From: Streptomyces sp. NBC_00683
Lineage (GTDB): Bacteria > Actinomycetota > Actinomycetes > Streptomycetales > Streptomycetaceae
Direction: 5' to 3'
Assembly (NCBI RefSeq): GCF_036226745.1
Contig: NZ_CP109013.1
Span: forward strand, 7,998,001 to 8,062,000
Length of the DNA: 64,000 bases
The translations under genes and the position numbers were made by a program. Below are positions 29,159 through 39,990 of the stretch, piece by piece. The notes under the pieces were generated by a model. It saw only the letters and a list, made by a program, of their open reading frames with translations. It had not been told where the DNA came from and searched no databases. Position 1 is the first letter of the stretch; the number at the start of each line of letters is the position of its first letter.

Positions 29159-29185
29159 CCAAGATCATTGATTGATTAATCTTGG
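29159..29185. promoter_or_regulatory. 27-bp dyad upstream of the dioxygenase-sulfatase operon
   Basis: CCAAGAT (29159-29165) and ATCTTGG (29179-29185) flank an A+T-rich centre with repeated ATTGATT. The site lies about 20 bases before the dioxygenase start, so a bound repressor would block the operon. It is strikingly A+T-rich for this genome. Confidence 0.55.
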
Positions 29186-29659
29186 AGAGGAAGTAATTGG
29201 GGCGAACGAGGCGCCCTGCAGCGGACGCGATGCGGCACGGGTGCCGTGGAAGGCGGGGGAGCGGGGTGAGGCCGTCGGAGGTGCGGGGCCGGAGCGGCAG
29301 GTCAGACGGCGGTACAGCGACCCGGACACGCCTGGGGCGCTGTGGCGCGGCCGGCGTGGGCGGACCGCGCGGCGGGAACGGCCGTCGCGAACATGCCTCG
29401 GAGACTTCCAGTGGCCCGCGGCGTCCGTCAAGCGCACATCCATGCCCCGGACGGTGCGCGGCAGTGGTTGAATCGGCGCCTGTGTGAGGCCGGTGACCTG
29501 TCCGGCGACGCAGCGTCAAACAGCCTCTGAGCAGCAGTTATCCCTGCCGTTCTGGATGCCTCGCGCACCCTGCCGGGGCGCGGGCCACATTCCCCGGCGC
29601 GATTTCACGCCGCCGTAACGTTGCGACCGTCCCGTGTCGCAGGACCGGAGGAAGCTCCC
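29186..29659. other. Intergenic region between the sulfur operon and the ROK gene
   Basis: About 470 bases between divergent genes. I looked for a second Cys leader peptide like the one at 30966 and did not find one. Nothing else is recognised. Confidence 0.4.
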
Positions 29660-30865
29660 ATGACAGCCGCCCCTCACGTCGCCCGGACGACCGGCGACGG
29701 CCGTCGCGAGGCCAATGCCGCCACGGTCCTGCGCACCGTGCTCGATCACGGGCCCGTTGCCCGCAGGACCATTGCCGAACTCTCCGGTCTCAGCCCCGCA
29801 GCCGTGTCACGTCAGTGCACCGACCTGGTCCGCCTCGGCCTGGTCAGGGAGCTTCCCGAACTCGTCGAGAGCAGCGGCGTGGGCAGACCGCAGATCCCGG
29901 TCGACCTGCACACCGGGGCGGCCGAAGGGCCGGTGGCCGGTGGTGTCCACATCGGCGTTCCCGGATCGACGTTCGGCCTGCTGGATCTGCGCGGCCGGCT
30001 GCTGGCCCGCGGTGCGCTCCCGCACGACGGCATCGCCCCCGGGGATCTGTCGCACCGGATCCTCGGCGCGCTGCGCACGTTTCTCGCCGATGCCAACCCG
30101 GGCCGTCGTCTGCTGGGGGTCGGCGCCGCCCTCGGCGGCTGGGTGGATCCCGGCCTGGGGACGGCCGTTCGGCACGACGCGCTGGGCTGGCACCAGCGCC
30201 CGCTCGCGGCCGAACTGGCCCGTGGGCTGGGCGGACTGGAGGTACGGATCGACAACCACGCCCGGGCCATCGCGCAGTCCGAGATCCTCTTCGGCCGGCC
30301 CGCGGCGCGCCGCAGCCTGGTCCATCTCTTCGTCGGCAATGTGGTCGACGCCGCCCTGGGTATCGCCGGGGTCGTCCACCAGGGCCCGGGGTCCGGCGCG
30401 GGGGACGTGGCGCACCTGCCCGTACCGGATTCCACAGCCGTCTGCCCCTGCGGGCGGTCCGGCTGCCTGGAGGCGACGGCCTCCAACACGGCCGTCGGAC
30501 TGACCGCCGTGCGGCGCGGGATCGTGCCCGACCCCGACGCGTTCCTCGTGGTGGATGCGGCCGCGGCGGGGGACCGGCGCGCGGACCGGCTGCTGCGCGA
30601 GCGGGCCCGGGCGGTCGGTCGCGCGACGGCCCTGCTGCTCGACGTCCTCAACCCCGACCTGGTCGTGGTCACCGAGCACTCCAGCCTGCTCAACCCCGAC
30701 TACCTCGAGGAGATACGGGGAGCGGCGATCGACCTGTCCCACGTCTGCCGGGATCCCGAACGGATCGTCAGTCCGCATGCCGGGATGGCAGTCCTTCCTG
30801 TCGCGGCGGGCACCATCTTGCTGAACCCGCTGTTCAAGAGCCCTTTGGCGGCCTTCGGCGGGTAG
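29660..30865 (+). CDS. ROK-family transcriptional regulator
   Basis: 401 residues. An N-terminal winged helix-turn-helix (about 20-80, with RRTIAELSGLSPAAVSRQ) precedes a ROK sugar-kinase-like domain. The zinc motif C-P-C-G-R-S-G-C-L-E is intact. The ATP loop is degenerate, HIGVPGSTFG in place of DLGGT, so it is a ligand-sensing repressor and not a kinase. Start ATG at 29660 follows GGAGGAA. It sits between the TauD-sulfatase operon and the ABC importer operon and could control either; the ligand may be a sugar or sulfated sugar. That link is inferred from position. Confidence 0.85.
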   Translation: MTAAPHVARTTGDGRREANAATVLRTVLDHGPVARRTIAELSGLSPAAVSRQCTDLVRLGLVRELPELVESSGVGRPQIPVDLHTGAAEGPVAGGVHIGVPGSTFGLLDLRGRLLARGALPHDGIAPGDLSHRILGALRTFLADANPGRRLLGVGAALGGWVDPGLGTAVRHDALGWHQRPLAAELARGLGGLEVRIDNHARAIAQSEILFGRPAARRSLVHLFVGNVVDAALGIAGVVHQGPGSGAGDVAHLPVPDSTAVCPCGRSGCLEATASNTAVGLTAVRRGIVPDPDAFLVVDAAAAGDRRADRLLRERARAVGRATALLLDVLNPDLVVVTEHSSLLNPDYLEEIRGAAIDLSHVCRDPERIVSPHAGMAVLPVAAGTILLNPLFKSPLAAFGG

Positions 30866-30965
30866 TCGCACCCAGGGGGCGAGAGGTCGATCCGTACCAG
30901 GATCCGGACAGGCAAGGTTGACCGTCCGGCGAAGCCGCTGTCATATTGCTCCCGTGAACCCGGAC

Positions 30966-31037
30966 ATGCGCCTCACCTCCCGCAGGCACGTCGACCTCTG
31001 TCGACAGGCCAGCGCGGTCTGTGCCGTCCAGAACTGA
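30966..31037 (+). CDS. Cys-containing leader peptide of a sulfur-type operon
   Basis: A 23-codon frame, too short for ordinary ORF lists. It begins MRLTSRRHVDLCRQ and continues ASAVCAVQN before TGA. The R-R-H-V-D-L-x-R-x-x-S-A-x-C pattern matches the putative leader peptides repeatedly annotated upstream of actinobacterial sulfur and cysteine genes. Two Cys codons lie near the end. It precedes the ABC importer gene by 311 bases, so ribosome stalling at Cys codons when cysteine is short could control downstream expression. No convincing Shine-Dalgarno is present before the ATG. Cysteine-sensing is established for some relatives but inferred here. Confidence 0.7.
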   Translation: MRLTSRRHVDLCRQASAVCAVQN

Positions 31038-31348
31038 CCGGACGGTCTCCCGCACGGCCCCGCTGTCCGCTGCGCGTCCTTGACGCCGCACCGGTGGAGC
31101 GGCGCTCCCCGCCGTGGCCCCGGGCCGATTTCCCGGCCCGTTCCCCGTCGCTGTCCCGTTCCCGTTCCTCTTCCCCTTCCCTGTCCGCGCGCGGATTCCG
31201 CAGCCGGACCGTGCTGATTCCGTGCGCCCGCAGAGCTGAGCGCCGCGCGCTCTCCATTCCTCCCGCAGCGGAATGAATTCGGGGACGCCCCGACTCCGCA
31301 CCCCCTTCCCGCACTTTCACCGTCCCTCACCGTCACAGGCAGGCTTCG
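31038..31348 (+). other. Leader region with hairpin and pyrimidine-rich tract
   Basis: This stretch links the leader peptide to the importer gene. It contains a 7-bp stem (CGGGCCG 31121-31127 with CGGCCCG 31134-31140) directly followed by about 45 bases almost free of A, rich in C and T (from 31141). The arrangement resembles an attenuator, though the tract is C-rich where a classical terminator has a T-run. No gene is seen. Confidence 0.4.
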
Positions 31349-32941
31349 ATGACCGAGCTGTACCCCTCCACGCCCACCGGACCGTCCCGGCGCTCCACGC
31401 TGCGCGCCGCCGGCGGCGGCACCCTGCTTCTCGGACTGGGCCTGGCGGGCTGCCGCTCGGCGGTCTCCGAGGCCTCGTCCGCTCCGCAGGGAGCCGGTGC
31501 CGCCCCCAAGCGCGGCGGCGTGCTCAACGTCGCCGTCAACAGCGACTTCACGCCCGCCCTGCTGTTCGCCCAGAGCTATCAGTCCCTTCAGCACCGGCTC
31601 ATCTACAACACGCTGACCCGCTACGACGACCGGCTGAGCCCGCAGCCGGAGCTCGCAGCCTCCTGGAACTACGCCAAGGACGGGCGCAGCATCACCCTCC
31701 GGCTGCGCGACGACGTCACCTTCCACAACGGCCGCACGTTCACCGCGGACGACGTCATCTTCGCCGTGAAGAACCTTCAGAACCCCGTACGCGCAGCCCA
31801 GTTGCGCAGCACGGCCGCCACGATCACCGGATTCGAGAAGCGTGGTGACCACGAGCTGGTGCTCACGCTGGCGCATCCGGTGAACAACCTCTTCGACCTG
31901 TTCGAGTTCATGATCATCACTGATCCGGAGACGGTGGAGGACGCCGTCACCGGAAGGAACTTCATCGGTACCGGTCCGTTCAAGCTGAAGAAGTGGAGCC
32001 CCGGCTCCGGTCTGAGCCTGACCAGGAACGACCACTACTGGCAGCCCGACCGCCCTTACCTCGACGGTGTCGAGCTGCGGGTCATACCCCAGGCCGACGC
32101 GCTGATCTCGTCCCTGCGCTCGGCCCAGTCCCAGCTCTCCTTCGACGTGCCCGGCAAGAGCCTCGGCGTCGTGAAGAGTGACCCGCGCCTGAACATCACC
32201 GACTACGACACCGGTTCCGGCGCCTCCTACCTCGGCGTCAACACCACGGTCGCCCCGCTGGACGACCGGACCGTCCGCCAGGCCCTCGCCTGGGCCGTCG
32301 ACCGCGACCGGCTGCTCGCACAGACACTCGGCGGCTACGGCCTCGCCTCCGCCGCCCCGTGGCCCAAATCCTCGCCCGCCTTCTCCGAGGCACACCGCAC
32401 CCACTACTCCCACAACCCCGGCAAGGCCCGCGAGCTGCTGAAGTCCGCCGGGGTCAGCAAGCTCGAACTGCCGCTGCTGCACATCGCGTTGCCCACGGAC
32501 ACCGCGATCGCCGAATCCCTCCAGTACGACCTCAAGCAGGTGGGCGTCCACGTCACGCTCCAGCCCACCGACGCGGCGACCGCGCAGAAGAAGCTCATCT
32601 CGCAGGACATGCCGGCCCTGTGGTCCCTGGGGCACGGCTTCGCGCAGGTCCAGCCCTCCACCCTCGCCGTGAGCGCCTACCCCTTCAACGAGGCGAAGAA
32701 CACCTCCAAATACCGCTCCGCCGCGTACACCGAGGTCGTGCAGGAGGCCTGGACCGAGCCGGAGTCGAGCCCCGCGGCGGCCAACGCCCTGCACGAGAAG
32801 ATCTCCGGCATCCTGCTCGACGAGGCATTCCTCATCGACCTCGTCCTCCGCGGACGGGTCCAGGTCGCCGCCGACCGCCTGCACGGCGTCACGCTGAACA
32901 AGTTCTCGTATCTCAACCTCGACCACGCCTACCTGGCCTGA
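31349..32941 (+). CDS. ABC transporter substrate-binding lipoprotein (family 5)
   Basis: 530 residues. The N-terminus has twin Arg (SRRS) and a lipobox L-A-G-C, so it is exported, probably by Tat, and anchored by lipid to the membrane face. The mature part is a peptide/nickel-type (SBP_bac_5) protein: LIYNTLTRYD, LRDDVTFHNG and FTADDVIFAVK are typical. It would deliver a peptide or similar large solute to the permeases that follow. The operon continues with a 1-base gap. Given the Cys leader and the sulfatase/dioxygenase nearby, an organosulfur ligand such as glutathione, a sulfonate or a sulfate ester is inferred. Confidence 0.88.
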   Translation: MTELYPSTPTGPSRRSTLRAAGGGTLLLGLGLAGCRSAVSEASSAPQGAGAAPKRGGVLNVAVNSDFTPALLFAQSYQSLQHRLIYNTLTRYDDRLSPQPELAASWNYAKDGRSITLRLRDDVTFHNGRTFTADDVIFAVKNLQNPVRAAQLRSTAATITGFEKRGDHELVLTLAHPVNNLFDLFEFMIITDPETVEDAVTGRNFIGTGPFKLKKWSPGSGLSLTRNDHYWQPDRPYLDGVELRVIPQADALISSLRSAQSQLSFDVPGKSLGVVKSDPRLNITDYDTGSGASYLGVNTTVAPLDDRTVRQALAWAVDRDRLLAQTLGGYGLASAAPWPKSSPAFSEAHRTHYSHNPGKARELLKSAGVSKLELPLLHIALPTDTAIAESLQYDLKQVGVHVTLQPTDAATAQKKLISQDMPALWSLGHGFAQVQPSTLAVSAYPFNEAKNTSKYRSAAYTEVVQEAWTEPESSPAAANALHEKISGILLDEAFLIDLVLRGRVQVAADRLHGVTLNKFSYLNLDHAYLA

Positions 32942-32942
32942 C

Positions 32943-33887
32943 ATGCGCAGCTACCTGCTCCGACGGCTGCCCTCGGCCCTTCTCGTGCTGCTCGCCGCCT
33001 CGTTCCTGATCTTCACGATCCTGCGCCTCGTCCCCGGCGACCCGGCCACGACCCTCGCCGGCCCGGACGCGGACGCGGCGACCGTAGCCGCGATCAGGGA
33101 CCGGCTCGGCCTCGACGCACCCCTGCTCTCCCAGTACGTCCAATGGATCGGGTCCCTGCTGACGGGTGACCTCGGTCCCAGTTACGCGATCGGTGGCCGG
33201 ACGGCCGACCTGATCGGCAACGGGCTCGGCGCCACCACTGAACTCGCCCTGGCCGCACTGCTGTTCGTGGTCGTGATCGGTACGGCCTTCGGCGTACTCG
33301 GGGCCACCTCCCGCAGCCGCGGGATCCGGACCGCGATCCGGGTGACCACGACCGCGGCGCTGGCCGTGCCGCCCTTCGTCAGCGGTGTCCTCCTCGTGAT
33401 GCTGTTCGCGGTCATCCTGGGAGTGCTCCCTCCCGGCGGCCGGATCGCCTTCCTGACCGCGCCCGACCTCGCCGCGCAGTACCTGCTGCTTCCCGCGCTC
33501 TGCCTGGCACTTCCCAGCGCGGCAGTCCTCGGCCGCTACCTGAAGGACGGGATCGAGCGCGCACTGGCAGAGGACTACATCCGCACGGCCACGGCGGCCG
33601 GGGTGGCACCGCGCCGGCTGCTGTGGCGCCACGCCCTGCCGAACGCCCTCCCGCCCGTCGTCACCCTGCTCGGCATGCAGGTGGGGCATCTGCTCGGCGG
33701 AGCCGTCCTCGTCGAGGCGATCTTCGCCTGGCCAGGCCTCGGGCAGCTCGCCGAACAGGGCCTCATCCGGCGCGACTACCCGGTCGTCCAGGATCTCCTG
33801 CTGCTCCTGGTCGCCGTCTTCGTCCTCGTCCAGCTGCTCACGGACCTCGTGTACGCCTGGCTCGACCCCCGGATCAGGTGGGAGTAA
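32943..33887 (+). CDS. ABC transporter permease (DppB type)
   Basis: 314 residues, six predicted helices. The N-terminal YLLRRLPSALLVLLAASFLIF is typical of DppB/OppB, and the cytoplasmic EAA loop reads YIRTATAAGVAPRRLLWRHA, which contacts the ATPase. ATG lies one base after the binding-protein stop, so translation is coupled. It pairs with the next permease. Confidence 0.88.
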   Translation: MRSYLLRRLPSALLVLLAASFLIFTILRLVPGDPATTLAGPDADAATVAAIRDRLGLDAPLLSQYVQWIGSLLTGDLGPSYAIGGRTADLIGNGLGATTELALAALLFVVVIGTAFGVLGATSRSRGIRTAIRVTTTAALAVPPFVSGVLLVMLFAVILGVLPPGGRIAFLTAPDLAAQYLLLPALCLALPSAAVLGRYLKDGIERALAEDYIRTATAAGVAPRRLLWRHALPNALPPVVTLLGMQVGHLLGGAVLVEAIFAWPGLGQLAEQGLIRRDYPVVQDLLLLLVAVFVLVQLLTDLVYAWLDPRIRWE

Positions 33888-33892
33888 CCCCG

Positions 33893-34770
33893 ATGACCCC
33901 GACCGCCGAACTCCTCACCGCCGGCCCGCCACCGACCGCCCCGAAGGCGCGGAGCCGGAACCGCCACCCCTACCGCAGCGCCCTGGCCACCGCACGTGCC
34001 CGTACCGGGCTCGTCCTCGTCGGCGTGGTGGTTCTCGCCGGGCTGCTCGCGCCGGTACTCGCCGGGCACGGGCCGACCGACCAGAGCGGCCAGAGCCTCG
34101 CCGCTCTCGGCTCCCCAGGACATCCGCTCGGCACCGACGACCTCGGCCGGGACCTGCTCAGCCGACTCCTCCACGGCATCCGCGCCGACCTCGGCATCAT
34201 CTCGATCGCGGTCCCCGTCGGCGCGGCACTCGGCTGCCTGTTCGGCCTCCTCGCCGCCGCACACCCCGTCGTCGATACCGTCGTCCAGCGGGTCTTCGAC
34301 CTGCTGCTCGCCTTCCCCGGCCTGATTCTGGCGCTCGCCGTCACCGCGATCCTCGGCCCCGGCCGGCTCCCCGTCGTCCTCGTCATCGCACTCGCCGAGA
34401 TCCCCGTCTTCGGGCGGCTGCTGCGCGGCGGGATCCTCGTCCAGCGGGAGCGCGAGTACGTCACCGCCGCCCGGGTCGGGGGCAGTTCCGGCCCCCGGGT
34501 GCTGGTCCGGCACATCCTGCCCAACGCCGCCGACCCCCTCATCGTCCAGATCGCCGTATCGCTGACCGTCGCCGTCTTCATCGAGGGCGCCATGAGCTTC
34601 CTCGGCGTGGGCGTACGGCCACCGGAGCCCACGCTCGGAGCCGTACTGAGCCAGTCCATGCCCTACCTCGCCCAGGCTCCGCACTTCGCGGCGGGCCCAC
34701 TGATCACCGTGACCGCGCTCGTCCTCGGACTCTCACTCATCGCCGAGGCGCTCAACCGGGAGATACGCCG

Positions 34771-34774
<4 letters not shown>
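33893..34774 (+). CDS. ABC transporter permease (DppC type)
   Basis: 293 residues with an N-terminal cytoplasmic tail, then GTDDLGRDLLSRLLHGIR, a hallmark of DppC/OppC. The EAA loop is YVTAARVGGSSGPRVLVRH. Six helices are expected. Start ATG at 33893 follows GGTGGGAG, five bases past the previous gene. The stop overlaps the ATPase start by ATGA. Confidence 0.88.
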
Positions 34775-36612
<1,838 letters not shown>

Positions 36613-36748
36613 GAGCGTGCCGCACCCCCGGACGTGCGTGTACGGGGGCTTCCGGATGGGCGACGCCTTCGGCGAGGTGAACGAGCCCGCCGCCACCGCC
36701 ACTCGCCGACGAGCCGGCCCGCCTCGTCCCGGTGTCCTCCTGACGGGG

Positions 36749-38398
36749 TCAGCCGGACGATCGCCCACGTCCGCTCTTCGACGCCGCGATGAGCGCCGGC
36801 ACGGTGCCGAACTTGACGCGCGGGCGGCCGAGGGCGCGACCGCGTGCCAGCTCGGCACGGTCGATGGCGGCCAGTCCCCGGGCGTCGACGACATGGAGGG
36901 AGCGCTGCTGGGCGAGGCGGCGGAAGGCCTTGGGCGGCTGCGCGGGCGAAGGGAGCCGGCCCTCGACGGCGTCGGCCAGAAGAGCGCCGACGGTCTCGGC
37001 CGCGCAGGTGCGGTTGGCTCCGATGCCTCCTGAGGGCCCGCGCTTGATCCAGCCGACCACATACGTTCCGGGCATTCCCGTCACCCGGCCGTCCTCGTGC
37101 GGCACGGTGCCGGTCGCGTCGTCGAAGGGCAGGCCCGGCACCGGAACGCCGCGGTAGCCGACCGCCCGCAGGAGCAGGCCGGCCGGTATGTCCTGCTCGC
37201 CCGTCTCAGCCGTCACGCGCACGGCCGCGACACCGTCGTCGCCGAGCACTTCCACGGGGGCGGAGTGGAAGCGGAAGACGATGCGCCGGCCCGCTGCCGG
37301 GGGGCGCGACCAGTCGGTCCTCTCGCGGGCGACGTCCCGCAGCAGGGCGGCCTTCTCGCCGGGCGCAGCCGCGTCGATCCGCGCGCTGATCCTCGGATCG
37401 TGGTCGTCGACGACCAGGTCCACGCCCGGCAGATGCTTGAGCGCGAGCAACTCGGAGGCCGTACAGGCCACATCCTCGGGACCGCGCCGTCCGAGCACGA
37501 CGACCTCGCGCACCTTCGAGTCCCGCAGGACGGCCAGCGCGTGGTCGGCGATGTCGGTGCGCGCCAGCGCGGCGGGATCCGCCACGAGGATGCGCGCGAC
37601 GTCGAGAGCCACGTTTCCGTTGCCGGCGACGACCACCCGCTCGGTGGACAGGCTCACGGCCTCCGGTTCGACGTCCGGGTGGGCGTTGTACCAGGACACG
37701 AACGAGGTGGCCGGGATGCTGCCCGGCAGGTCCTCGCCCGGGATGCCGAGGCGGCGGCCCGTCGAGGCGCCGACCGCGTAGATCACCGCGTCATGGTGCG
37801 CCGCGAGTTCACCGGCGGTGATGTCCTTGCCGACCTGGAGGCCCAGCTGCATGCGGACGCGGGGGTGGGAGTGGAAGCGCGCGAAGGTCTCGCCCACCCC
37901 CTTGGTCGCGGGGTGGTCGGGCGCGACGCCGTACCGGACGAGGCCGCCCGCCACCGGCAGCCGGTCGATCAGCGTCACCTCGGCGTTGGTGTGCAGCAGG
38001 ATGTCCTCGGCGGCGTACATGCCGGCCGGCCCGGTGCCGACGACCGCCACCCGGATCGGCGCGAAGTCGGACGGCACGCCGCGCGTGAACGAGGGCTCGC
38101 CCCAGGCGTGGAAGTTCGGCCCCGCCGGGGCCGGGGCGGCCGGCCTGTCCGCGAAGTAGGCGGCGTTGATGGCCGCGTACTCATTCTGCGCCCCGAAGAG
38201 GCTGTCCACCGGGAAGATCGCGTCGACCGGGCAGGCGTCGGCGCAGGCGCCGCAGTCGATGCAGGTCGCCGGGTCGACGTGGAGCATCTCCGTACTGCCG
38301 AACTCCCGTTCCTCGGGGGTCGGGTGGATGCAGTTGACGGGGCACACGGCGACGCAGGTGGCGTCGCTGCAGCAGGTCTGGGTGATGGCGTAGGTCAT
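36749..38398 (-). CDS. Ferredoxin-fused ferredoxin-NADP reductase (FprB type)
   Basis: 549 residues. The first about 60 form a bacterial ferredoxin with Cys clusters CCSDATCVAVCPVNC and CIDCGACADACP, able to hold 4Fe-4S or 7Fe centres. From about residue 115 an adrenodoxin-reductase-like part carries GTGPAGMYAAE for FAD and AGNGNVALDVAR for NADP. The same layout is found in Mycobacterium FprB. It would pass electrons from NADPH to an iron enzyme. Its gene follows the AurF-like oxygenase on the same strand after 27 bases, so it is probably that enzyme's reductase. Confidence 0.9.
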   Translation of the reverse strand: MTYAITQTCCSDATCVAVCPVNCIHPTPEEREFGSTEMLHVDPATCIDCGACADACPVDAIFPVDSLFGAQNEYAAINAAYFADRPAAPAPAGPNFHAWGEPSFTRGVPSDFAPIRVAVVGTGPAGMYAAEDILLHTNAEVTLIDRLPVAGGLVRYGVAPDHPATKGVGETFARFHSHPRVRMQLGLQVGKDITAGELAAHHDAVIYAVGASTGRRLGIPGEDLPGSIPATSFVSWYNAHPDVEPEAVSLSTERVVVAGNGNVALDVARILVADPAALARTDIADHALAVLRDSKVREVVVLGRRGPEDVACTASELLALKHLPGVDLVVDDHDPRISARIDAAAPGEKAALLRDVARERTDWSRPPAAGRRIVFRFHSAPVEVLGDDGVAAVRVTAETGEQDIPAGLLLRAVGYRGVPVPGLPFDDATGTVPHEDGRVTGMPGTYVVGWIKRGPSGGIGANRTCAAETVGALLADAVEGRLPSPAQPPKAFRRLAQQRSLHVVDARGLAAIDRAELARGRALGRPRVKFGTVPALIAASKSGRGRSSG

Positions 38399-38425
38399 CT
38401 CGTCAGCTCAGGTCGTCGGCTCGGG

Positions 38426-39349
38426 TCAGATCAGGTCGGCGCGCTTGTAGAAGAACAGGGCGGGTTTCGTGAGGAGGCGGGCCGAGGCCAGGAACTCCAT
38501 CAGTCCCGAACAGCTGGAACGCATCAGGGACTTGTGGTGCTCATTGGTCCTGGCCTCGGCCAGGGCCCGCTCGGTGTCCAGGCCCGCGTTCGCGTAGACC
38601 TTCCGGTTCACCATGCTGGTGACGATGTAATAGGAGGCGATGGCGACCACGAGCGAGTTGAGCCGGCGCCGCACCGGGCCCGCGCCGCGCAGCCGCTTGC
38701 GGGTCTCGTCACGGGCGAACTTCATGTGCCGTGACTCCTCCACCACATGGATGTTGTTGATCGTCCGGACGAACGGAGCCACCCGCTCGTCCCGCATCCA
38801 GTCGCGCTGCATCACGTCGAGCACCTCTTCGGCGACGAGGATCGCCGCGTACGCGGCCTCACCGAAGGCGAGCGTCTTGAAGGCCCGGCCGAGCTCGATC
38901 ACCATGCGGTGGGGGCGGTAGGCCGGTGCGCCCAGCTTCGCGGCACCCCGGGCGAACATGATGGAGTGCCGGCACTCGTCGGCGACCTCGGTGAGCGCCC
39001 ACTGGAACCGTGGGTCGGTCGGGTCCTTGGCGTACATGTCGCGCAGCACCATCTGCTGCAGGATCATTTCGAACCAGATGCCGGTGCTGGCGACGGACGC
39101 CGCTTCCTGGCGGGTCAGCGCCTTGCGCTGCGCATCGGACAACTCCTGCCAGTACGCGGTGCCGTAGAGCGTGCTCCACTCGGGGCTCGCGCCGTGGTCG
39201 TCCGTGTTGAGGGGTGTCTCCCAGTCCACCTCGGTGGCCGGGTCGTACGAGAGCTTCGCGGCCGAGTCGAGCAGCCGCCTGGCGACTTCCTGCTCGGCGA
39301 GCCGGTCCTGGTGGTTCCTGTCATCCGGCCGAACGGTGCTGCTTGCCAT
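38426..39349 (-). CDS. AurF-like non-heme diiron oxygenase
   Basis: 307 residues of the AurF family (p-aminobenzoate N-oxygenase of aureothin synthesis). Ligand motifs are E in WFEMILQQM, D-E-C-R-H-S, E-E-V-L-D and V-E-E-S-R-H-M, giving the Glu/His set of a four-helix diiron centre. ATG at 39349 is preceded by TAGGAG. Related diiron proteins hydroxylate or N-oxidise aromatic or lipid substrates; the target here is unknown. Downstream lies its likely electron donor. A perfect palindrome about 105-120 bases upstream of the ATG suggests control by a TetR-type repressor not found in the window. Confidence 0.82.
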   Translation of the reverse strand: MASSTVRPDDRNHQDRLAEQEVARRLLDSAAKLSYDPATEVDWETPLNTDDHGASPEWSTLYGTAYWQELSDAQRKALTRQEAASVASTGIWFEMILQQMVLRDMYAKDPTDPRFQWALTEVADECRHSIMFARGAAKLGAPAYRPHRMVIELGRAFKTLAFGEAAYAAILVAEEVLDVMQRDWMRDERVAPFVRTINNIHVVEESRHMKFARDETRKRLRGAGPVRRRLNSLVVAIASYYIVTSMVNRKVYANAGLDTERALAEARTNEHHKSLMRSSCSGLMEFLASARLLTKPALFFYKRADLI

Positions 39350-39453
39350 GCTGCCGCTCCTAGAATCGAGAGATCGACTCGACGCCGCCCCGACCGTGTC
39401 CGTCCTGTGCCCGTGCGACGGGACCGGTGGCTGCGAGCGCCGTAGGCGCTTAT

Positions 39454-39468
39454 TAGACGTCACGTCTA
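39454..39468. promoter_or_regulatory. 15-bp perfect palindrome (TAGACGT-C-ACGTCTA), TetR-type operator
   Basis: Seven-base arms around one central base, upstream of the diiron oxygenase operon and in a locally A+T-rich patch. Size and symmetry match TetR-family operators. It lies between divergent genes (oxygenase, and the small DUF6191-like gene at 39658) and may serve both. Confidence 0.7.
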
Positions 39469-39657
39469 GCAAGCTGTTGGACGGAAGGTATAACAAGAGG
39501 GGTGCGTAGGCCTACCCCTGAGTAGGAAATAGGCACTAGCTCTCCACGGAGCGGAAGCACCGTCCAGTCGCGTGAGGGGGTGCACTCCTGCGGTACAGAG
39601 GGCGGGCAGGCCGGGCGGAGTGCGCTCCCGGCGGCCGCCGACGCGGATAATCGGGTC

Positions 39658-39978
39658 ATGGAATTCGCTGTCTTCATGACTCTGCCCGGGCTGGTCGTCG
39701 TGCTGACCGTACTGGCCTTCGTCGATCAGCTGCTGTTGCGCGCCGGGCGGGCAGGGGTTCTGCCATGGCGCAACGCAGCCCGGCAGGGCCAGATATCGGC
39801 AACCGGGTTCGAACAGCTGCACGCGAGCTTTTCGCCCGGGAAACAGAGCGAACTGAAGGAGCGGCAGTCCGCGCTGCTGATGCGGGACGACGAGGAGGAC
39901 GGGGCGCCGCCGAACCGGACGACGGTGGACCTCGACGGCGGAACGGCGGTGATCCGCATGCCGCAGGCGGGCCGATAG
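39658..39978 (+). CDS. Small membrane-anchored protein (DUF6191-like)
   Basis: 106 residues. The N-terminus (EFAVFMTLPGLVVVLTVLAFVDQLLL region) is one membrane helix, followed by a cytoplasmic tail with SATGFEQLHASFSPGKQ and ending in acidic and TVDLDGGTAVIRMP stretches. This layout matches a small Streptomyces family of unknown function, which I believe is DUF6191. ATG at 39658 begins at the hydrophobic helix. Ribosome site is weak. The gene ends 12 bases before the converging regulator gene. Confidence 0.6.
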   Translation: MEFAVFMTLPGLVVVLTVLAFVDQLLLRAGRAGVLPWRNAARQGQISATGFEQLHASFSPGKQSELKERQSALLMRDDEEDGAPPNRTTVDLDGGTAVIRMPQAGR

Positions 39979-39990
39979 GGGCGCCCTGCG

